Source: Rhodocollybia butyracea
Taxonomy: Eukaryota > Basidiomycota > Agaricomycetes > Agaricales > Omphalotaceae
DNA: 64,000 bases
Assembly: GCA_015501585.1 (NCBI GenBank)
Contig: JADNRY010000090.1
Span: forward strand, 155,687 to 219,686
Direction: 5' to 3'
Shown: piece by piece, positions 57,746-64,000 of the stretch
Position numbering within the stretch: position 1 is the stretch's first letter
How the letters are laid out: each line of letters opens with the position of its first letter
The notes under the pieces: generated by a model
Database searches by the model: none
The model's input: the letters and a program-made list of their open reading frames with translations, nothing else
Told to the model about the DNA's origin: nothing
Position numbers and translations under genes: made by a program

Positions 57746-58185
57746 TGATACGCCAAAACCCTTTTGGCCCTAGAATACTGTTTTTTTTGGCATTTCTGCA
57801 GTGTACATAGTATCTGGAAGTCATTGGGAGTGCTACCCATGATCTCTAGTTACTGAAACCCACCCTCAAACCTGTAGTCTCATATGTAATCTGTCTTGTC
57901 TCTACAATTCACATATCCAGAAGGATTGATCAGTATGCAGTGCTCCATCTGATAAAGCATGCAAGAGACTATGGTCTGGACCTTGTGTAATCAATGTGTT
58001 TCGCTTGAATCCAATGTAATACAAGCTCCTCCAACCTCTATTTGCTCAGAATTGTGATATATGCACTTCTCACTATATGTTAATTCATCCCCTGCTTGAC
58101 AACTCTGAAAGAAAAGGAGTTTGTTATGTATATTTGGTTCCCTGAGGTCTATTCAATGGAAATACACTAGAAGCACTCCCAGTAA
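57746..58185 (+). mobile_element. 5' fragment of the 1.4-kb LTR
   Basis: From TGATACGCCAAAACCC at 57746 to CACTCCCAGTAA at 58185 this matches 58418-58858 nearly base for base, with several single-base indels (for example an extra run of T at 57781-57788). It stops abruptly, so it is a truncated LTR in direct orientation 670 bp upstream of the full one. Confidence 0.9.
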
Positions 58186-58417
58186 GTTTTTGAATTTACA
58201 ATAAGACGCTGGTTATGTAGGCAGTATGAGAAGGATATATTTGGGCGCAGCAGATGTTATGTGTTATATGTGCATCTGGGGGATCCAAGGTTGAGCAAGT
58301 TGAAGTTGAGGATGGTGTTTGATCAATTGGGCGACATAGGTTGCGAGCCTGGTGAGTCAGTAACCTGATAAGAATGGTTTAACCAGATGTCAATAACTTA
58401 AAATCTGGTTAAACCAG

Positions 58418-59814
58418 TGATACGCCCAAAACCCTTTTGGCCCTAGAATACTGTTTTTTGGCATTTCTGCAGTGTACATAGTATCTGGAAGTCATTGGGA
58501 GTGCTACCCATGATCTCTAGTTACTGAAACCCACCCTCAAACCCTGTAGTCTCATATGTATCTGTCTTGTCTCTACAATTCACATATCCAGAAGGATTGA
58601 TCAGTATGCAGTGCTCCATCTGATAAAGCATGCAAGAGAATATGGTCTGGACCTTGTGTATCAATGTGTTTCGCTTGAATCCAATGTAATACAAGCTCCT
58701 CCAACCTCTATTTGCTCAGAATTGTGATATATGCACTTCTCACTATATGTTAATTCATCCCCTGCTTGACAACTCTGAAAGAAAAAGGAGTTTGTTATGT
58801 ATATTTGGTTCCCTGAGGTCTATTCAATGGAAATACACTAGAAGCACTCCCAGTAATATTTGTAGCATTTGTGCAGCACCACTTCACGAGTTATGAAGGC
58901 TGTATCCATTACTACTTATAATATTGGGATTAGAAGAGAACCTCTTTAGAAAGGTGTCACGCATGCGAAATATGATTGCGGCGGCATTTGGAGAACTCAA
59001 TAGATATACTAGAGAGTCCAAATCCGAAGTCCCGAGTCGTGCCGATGTCCGGAAGTGGTTGAAATATGGAGATCTTGCTATAACTCCGAAATTAGGTCAC
59101 TATTTGTTTAAGCCGAACATGAGCTAAAACCGCCGTTCCCCTGCATCCTCTGTGGTACTTTCGAGATAGGACAGTGTCCCTAGACCCTCTAGCATCGCTA
59201 TAACCGAGTACAAGCACTTATAGAAGCTTGTTGTCCCTTCCAAGTACAGGGAAGAGTGGATAATCTCCAATTTCGGAGTGTTGATTTGAGAATTTGAATT
59301 GAAATATAATAGAAACATGAAAACTCGGCTCGTTAGAAGCTAGAGAGCGGTCTGAACACACCCTTAAGTGGTCTGTGCACACTACACAGCCGCGCTCCTG
59401 CTCTATATAATGTAGCCCAGATTGATAGTTTGATCCCCAGGTTTAGATTACCCCCTCACATTAGAGGCAGGGATTTCCTCCTCACTTCACACAGTTGTAT
59501 TATTAGTTTTGTTTGTTTTGTTTCAAGTTCAGTCCAGTAAAGTATTGCAGTTAGGCTGCAGTCAGAGCTCTGTCTGGGTAGACAACCTCTGGTCAGTGCT
59601 TTCTTGTATTATATAGCCTTTCGCCTCTCCCCCCCCCCCTTTTTACCTTAGTTCCTGCATTCACTTATCATTTCAAAGTTCAACTCTTTGTAATTTCACA
59701 TCCCCCCTCTGAACTTAGAAGTCTTTATTGTAGTTTAGTGGTTTGTGTTGATGTTTTGGCTATTTATTGGCTGTTTCTCACACTTTCCGCTTAGCCACAG
59801 TAAACGCCCTCTCA
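58418..59814 (+). mobile_element. Complete LTR (about 1.4 kb) followed by primer-binding site
   Basis: Starts TGATACGCCC, ends TCTCA, and is followed after two bases by TGGAGCCCACCGCG (59817-59830), the primer-binding site also seen at 14245 and 23284. Promoter-like CTCTATATAATG lies at 59401-59412. The LTR contains a 67-codon frame (58924-59127, from a TTG: MGLEENLFRKVSRMRNM if read as Met) that is identical in protein sequence in the inverted copy. After the PBS the leader diverges at once (TCATCTTGG) from the leader of the inverted copy (AGGGGGG). Confidence 0.85.
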
Positions 59815-59830
59815 TCTGGAGCCCACCGCG

Positions 59831-60580
59831 TCATCTTGGACCTCTCATTATTTACTCTGGAGTTCGTTCTTTCAAGTGTTTAACCTATTTGCACTCAAGA
59901 AACTCGAGTTTGTCAATAAGCTTCCTGGTAATAACCATGAGTGCTAATGACAATGCAACAGGCCACATCATTTGCAGGTTAGTGGCTTTGAATCTACTTT
60001 GTCTGACTGACTTAGATGTTCCCATGAGATCATGGTAGTTATCAAAGTCTGAATTCTGATTCAATGCTTCTTGAACAGTTGGTTTTACTTCCATGGTGTT
60101 AGTAAATGCACCAGGTAGTTACTAAAACTGTTCTTCAGCTCTAATAAAGGGTAGCATTTGAACAGAATTCATGTTCAAGCCCTCAATTCCACAAAAAAAC
60201 TAGTTCAGCTCAAAAGCTCCCTAAGAACTCTGTACTATTGAGAAGGTTAAGTGACAACTTTTTCCTACTCAGGACAGTTGTCCAAAGATGACTTCTGATG
60301 GTTTATCTTTTCTCTTGTGAGTCTCATCAGTGATAGTCTTCACTAGAGAGTTACTCTAAATTTAATTCTTGTCTGTCTGTCAGGGGCCAGATATCCCTTT
60401 TAAATAAAATAGAGACGGAGTCAACAGGAATGTTGAAGTTGGATAAGAAAGTACAGGAAGGGTTTGAAGGAGCGAGTTCAAAGATGAAAACTGGACAGTT
60501 GAAGCCCAGGGATATCAAGGTTGAAACATAAGAAGTACTGTTGGAGTAACTTCAGTTTCTTTTTGGGTGGCTATGATAGG
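59831..60580. other. Core of the palindrome, left part, no gene
   Basis: The plus frame 59745-60038 and minus frame 60094-59885 have no motifs. This may be the leader of the left LTR element. No gag or pol is visible anywhere between the two LTRs. Confidence 0.4.
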
Positions 60581-60589
60581 CCTTTTAGT

Positions 60590-60760
60590 TTAAGCAATAA
60601 GTTGCTCAAAGTGGGGGCTGTAAAGCCAAGTGCAAGTCTTTTGATCTAGTAAGACCAAGAACATTCTCTTTCAAGCAATAAGTTGCTCAAGTTTTATGGC
60701 GGAAAAGCCAAGCTCAACAAGTTCAACAATCAACTTTGGTCTGTAAAACCATGCACAAAT
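60590..60760 (+). repeat. Cluster of short hairpins
   Basis: AGCAATAAGTTGCTCAA occurs twice (60594 and 60675). Small stem-loops follow each other: GGCTGTAAAGCC, TGGCGGAAAAGCCA, TGGTCTGTAAAACCA. Stems differ, while the loops share GTAAA or GGAAAA. Confidence 0.55.
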
Positions 60761-60916
60761 TTTTGTTTCTAAGTCCCTGTATGAGACTCAAGAGACTGCT
60801 CTGGGAATCAAGCTACATCTCAGTGTGATGAAGCTAGCTACAAACTGCTATGCTATCTTTAGCTACCTTTGCTTAACAAGGTGAGCTCAGGTTGGCAATG
60901 AAGCCATGATCAAAAG

Positions 60917-61550
60917 TCTACATTCATTCAAAGTTACTGGTCAGGTCACTGCAGCTAACTTCAAATTCCTGAGAGACTGAAACTCTGAGGTTACTATGCA
61001 GGTTCAAACAAGGACAACATTCTCTTCTGATATCATATTACTTTAAGTTAAAGCATTCTGATCTGCAATTACTCTAAGTGCATGAAAGATTTCTGTTTCA
61101 TTGAGAAGCACTCTGAACTACTGAACCCAAGACTTGTGAAGACTTAGAGACACAGAGACCATCAGTCCAGGTTGCTCTTGTATCTCTTGTATTTGTCAGT
61201 CAACAAAGTCATAGGACCTCAGTAATCTGCAATCTACATTCACTTAAAGTTACTGGTCAGATCACTGCAGCTAACTTTAAATTCATGAGAGAGTAAAACT
61301 CTGAGGCTACTATGCAGCTTGAAACAAGGACATCATTCTCTTCTGATACCATATCATTTTAAGTTAAAGCATTCTGATCTGCAATTACTCTAAGTGCATG
61401 AAAGATTTCTGTTTCCTCGAGAAGCACTCTGAAACTACTGAACCCAAGACTTGTGAAGACTTAGAGACACAGAGACCACCAGTCCAGGTTGCTCTCGTAT
61501 CTCTTATATTTGCCAGTCAACAAAGTCATAGGACCTCAGTAATCTGCAAG
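60917..61550 (+). repeat. 316-bp tandem duplication with a third decayed copy
   Basis: TCTACATTCA starts at 60917 and 61233 and the copies agree through GGACCTCAGTAATCTGCAA at about 61230 and 61549, with scattered changes. A weaker third copy follows (61600-61980), recognisable by CACTGGTAACAAGCTGCAGC and AAACTCTG boxes. Confidence 0.85.
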
Positions 61551-62189
61551 TATCTCTAGTTTCTGTTAACTTTAGAGCTAGTCAAGCTGGAGAACACTTA
61601 ACACTTTGTCAAAGTCACTGGTAACAAGCTGCAGCTGACTTTAACTTGGTGAAAAGGCGAAACTCTGGTGATTCAAACTGTGTCTGAACTCTAAGTCTCT
61701 AATACTTCAACATAGAAGTGGTACTATGCTTGGGTCACAACACTATGAGGTATTGCTTTATGGTCTGCAATGACTCTAAATGAGTGAAAGAACTCTGCTT
61801 TCTAATATGAAGTACTGTGAGAGCGGCTGAACCAAGACCTGTGATGACTTAGAAGAAGTCAGCAAGATCAGAGGACACAACAGTCTGTAAGCGACTCCAA
61901 AGGTTTCTAGGTGACTTTAAAGCTTGTCAAGCTTGAATGGACTTGAAAGTCCAAGGTATGAACCAATGAACTCCACACCAAATTATTGTCACTGGTAACA
62001 AGCTGCAGCTGACTCCAAAATGGCAGGTGAAACTCTGATATCAAGGGGCTTTCTCTGAGACTTCAAGAGGAATCTTTCTTGTGGTCACTACACTCTAAAT
62101 CACTGTTAAATGATCTACAGCTGACTGTGAGTGAGCAAGAATTCAACTCTGTTGTCATGTTCTGTTATGAAGTTCTCTGAGAGTGACTT

Positions 62190-62520
62190 CAGGTTTCTAA
62201 AGGTGACTTTTCAGGTAGTCAAACCTGCTCTGTTCTTGACTTTAGAGCTGGTCAAGCTTTCTTGGGGATCTGACTTTGAAGCTAGTCAAGCTTGTTCTAG
62301 TGGGGCGACTTTAAAGCTGATCAAGCTGACTCTATGGGTGACTTTAAAGCTGGTCAAGCTATGCATGCTCTAGATGGACTTTAGAGCTAGTCAAGCTGGA
62401 CTCTAAGCGACTTTAAAGCTAGTCAAGCTTGCTCTGGTATGACTTTAAAGCTTGTCAAGCTGACTTTAAAGCTGATCAAGCTATCTCTGGTTTGACTTTT
62501 AAAGCTAGTCAAGCTTTGCA
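62190..62520 (+). repeat. About ten units of a 25-35-bp hairpin minisatellite
   Basis: Each unit holds GACTTTAAAGCT(A/G)GTCAAGCTTG or a close variant. AAGCT and AGCTT flank a 4-5-base spacer, so every unit can fold as a small stem-loop. The block lies just inside the primer-binding site of the inverted LTR, where an element leader would be. Confidence 0.85.
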
Positions 62521-62559
62521 TGCAGGTATCAAAACAAAGCTCAAATCCTTCACCCCCCT

Positions 62560-64000
62560 CGCGGTGGGCTCCAGATGAGAGGGCGTTACTGTGGCTAAGC
62601 GGAAAGTGTGAGAAACAGCCAATAAATAGCCAAAACATCAACACAAACCACTAAACTACAATAAAGACTTCTAAGTTCAGAGGGGGGATGTGAAATTACA
62701 AAGAGTTGAACTTTGAAATGATAAGTGAATGCAGGAACTAAGGTAAAAGGGGGGGGGGAGAGGCGAAAGGCTATATAATACAAGAAAGCACTGACCAGAG
62801 GTTGTCTACCCAGACAGAGCTCTGACTGCAGCCTAACTGCAATACTTTACTGGACTGAACTTGAAACAAAACAAACAAAACTAATAATACAACTGTGTGA
62901 AGTGAGGAGGAAATCCCTGCCTCTAATGTGAGGGGGTAATCTAAACCTGGGGATCAACTATCAATCTGGGCTACATTATATAGAGCAGGAGCGCGGCTGT
63001 GTAGTGTGCACAGACCACTTAAGGGTGTGTCAGACCGCTCTCTAGCTTCTAACGAGCCGAGTTTCATGTTTCTATTATATTTCAATTCAAATCTCAAATC
63101 AACACTCCGAAATTGGAGATTATCACTCTTCCCTGTACTTGGGAAGGGACAACAAGCTTCTATAAGTGCTTGTACTCGTTATAGCGATGCTAGAGGGTCT
63201 AGGGACACTGTCCTATCTCGAAAGTACCACAGAGGATGCAGGGGAACGGCGGTTTTAGCTCATGTTCGGCTTAAACAAATAGTGACCTAATTTCGGAGTT
63301 ATAGCAAGATCTCCATATTTCAACCACTTCCGGACATCGGCACGACTCGGGACTTCGGATTTGGACTCTCTAGTATATCTATTGAGTTCTCCAAATGCCG
63401 CCGCAATCATATTTCGCATGCGTGACACCTTTCTAAAGAGGTTCTCTTCTAATCCCAATATTATAAGTAGTAATGGATACAGCCTTCATAACTCGTGAAG
63501 TGGTGCTGCACAAATGCTACAAATATTACTGGGAGTGCTTCTAGTGTATTTCCATTGAATAGACCTCAGGGAACCAAATATACATAACAAACTCCTTTTC
63601 TTTCAGAGTTGTCAAGCAGGGGATGAATTAACATATAGTGAGAAGTGCATATATCACAATTCTGAGCAAATAGAGGTTGGAGGAGCTTGTATTACATTGG
63701 ATTCAAGCGAAACACATTGATACACAAGGTCCAGACCATATTCTCTTGCATGCTTTATCAGATGGAGCACTGCATACTGATCAATCCTTCTGGATATGTG
63801 AATTGTAGAGACAAGACAGATACATATGAGACTACAGGGTTTGAGGGTGGGTTTCAGTAACTAGAGATCATGGGTAGCACTCCCAATGACTTCCAGATAC
63901 TATGTACACTGCAGAAATGCCAAAAAACAGTATTCTAGGGCCAAAAGGGTTTTGGGCGTATCACTGGTTTAACCAGATTTTTAAGTTATTGACATCTGGT
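62560..64000 (-). repeat. Right arm of a 1.45-kb palindrome, open at the window edge
   Basis: Reverse complement of 58383-59830. It includes the inverted primer-binding site (62557-62573), the whole LTR (62576-63963) and at least 37 bp of flanking DNA (ACTGGTTTAACCAGATTTTT onward) that also matches the flank of the left LTR. The arm therefore extends past the LTR start, and the window ends before the outer border. Confidence 0.9.
62576..63963 (-). mobile_element. Complete LTR, inverted copy
   Basis: Same LTR as 58418-59814 on the opposite strand, differing by a few substitutions and single-base indels, mostly in homopolymers. It carries the same 67-codon frame at 63458-63255. On its own strand it is followed by TGGAGCCCACCGCGAGG and then the hairpin minisatellite. 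Confidence 0.9.

Overview
The window looks like nuclear DNA of a mushroom-forming basidiomycete (Agaricomycetes). The evidence is short (about 45-65 bp) GT..AG introns, a galactose/glyoxal-oxidase-type copper radical oxidase, a Rom2-type Rho GEF with two DH domains, Agaricomycete-type Ty3/gypsy gag sequences, KDZ (Kyakuja-Dileera-Zisupton) transposase remnants and a TET/JBP-type dioxygenase. Roughly the first 14 kb is a gene island and the remaining 50 kb is nested transposable elements.

Layout. 1-2.4 kb: three small minus-strand genes of unknown function, one running off the left edge. 2.42-2.55 kb: an inverted, intron-containing copy of a piece of the Rho GEF gene. 2.94-5.45 kb: an intact four-exon, membrane-anchored copper radical oxidase. 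6.35-13.79 kb: a Rho GEF (DEP-DH-DH-PH-CNH) whose reading frame breaks at three or four places, each time as if one base were missing. 13.8-25.6 kb: gypsy LTR/gag fragments with a shared primer-binding site, a possible three-exon microgene (16.05 kb), a decayed transposon-linked gene (17.9-20.0 kb), a truncated KDZ transposase (22.1-23.1 kb) and a gag-protease gypsy remnant (23.3-25.6 kb). 26.6-31.5 kb: an 850-bp inverted repeat around a 3-kb core that holds a remarkable array of hairpins and several MITEs, one with a clear 8-bp target duplication. 31.7-41.9 kb: a transposon-linked gene apparently split by a 3.0-kb TIR element that itself contains a hAT-like and a mariner-like MITE, then a second inverted-repeat pair. 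42-56 kb: a cluster of decayed transposon-linked genes around a TET/JBP dioxygenase and a KDZ transposase that has lost its catalytic centre. 57.7-64 kb: a 1.4-kb LTR present as a fragment, a complete direct copy and a complete inverted copy, the last two forming arms of a large palindrome that reaches the right edge.

How the parts relate. The two large host genes fit cell-wall biology: an extracellular copper oxidase producing H2O2, and an exchange factor for a Rho-type GTPase of the wall-integrity pathway. The right-hand part fits the known association of KDZ transposons with TET/JBP DNA-base oxidases in mushrooms, but here every such gene carries frameshifts or in-frame stops, so the cluster looks defunct. 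Stops that interrupt otherwise continuous frames are all of the kind a C-to-T change would make.

Limits: intron borders and repeat borders were read by eye; no database search was run. Family names rest on recognised motifs and on recall of family patterns.
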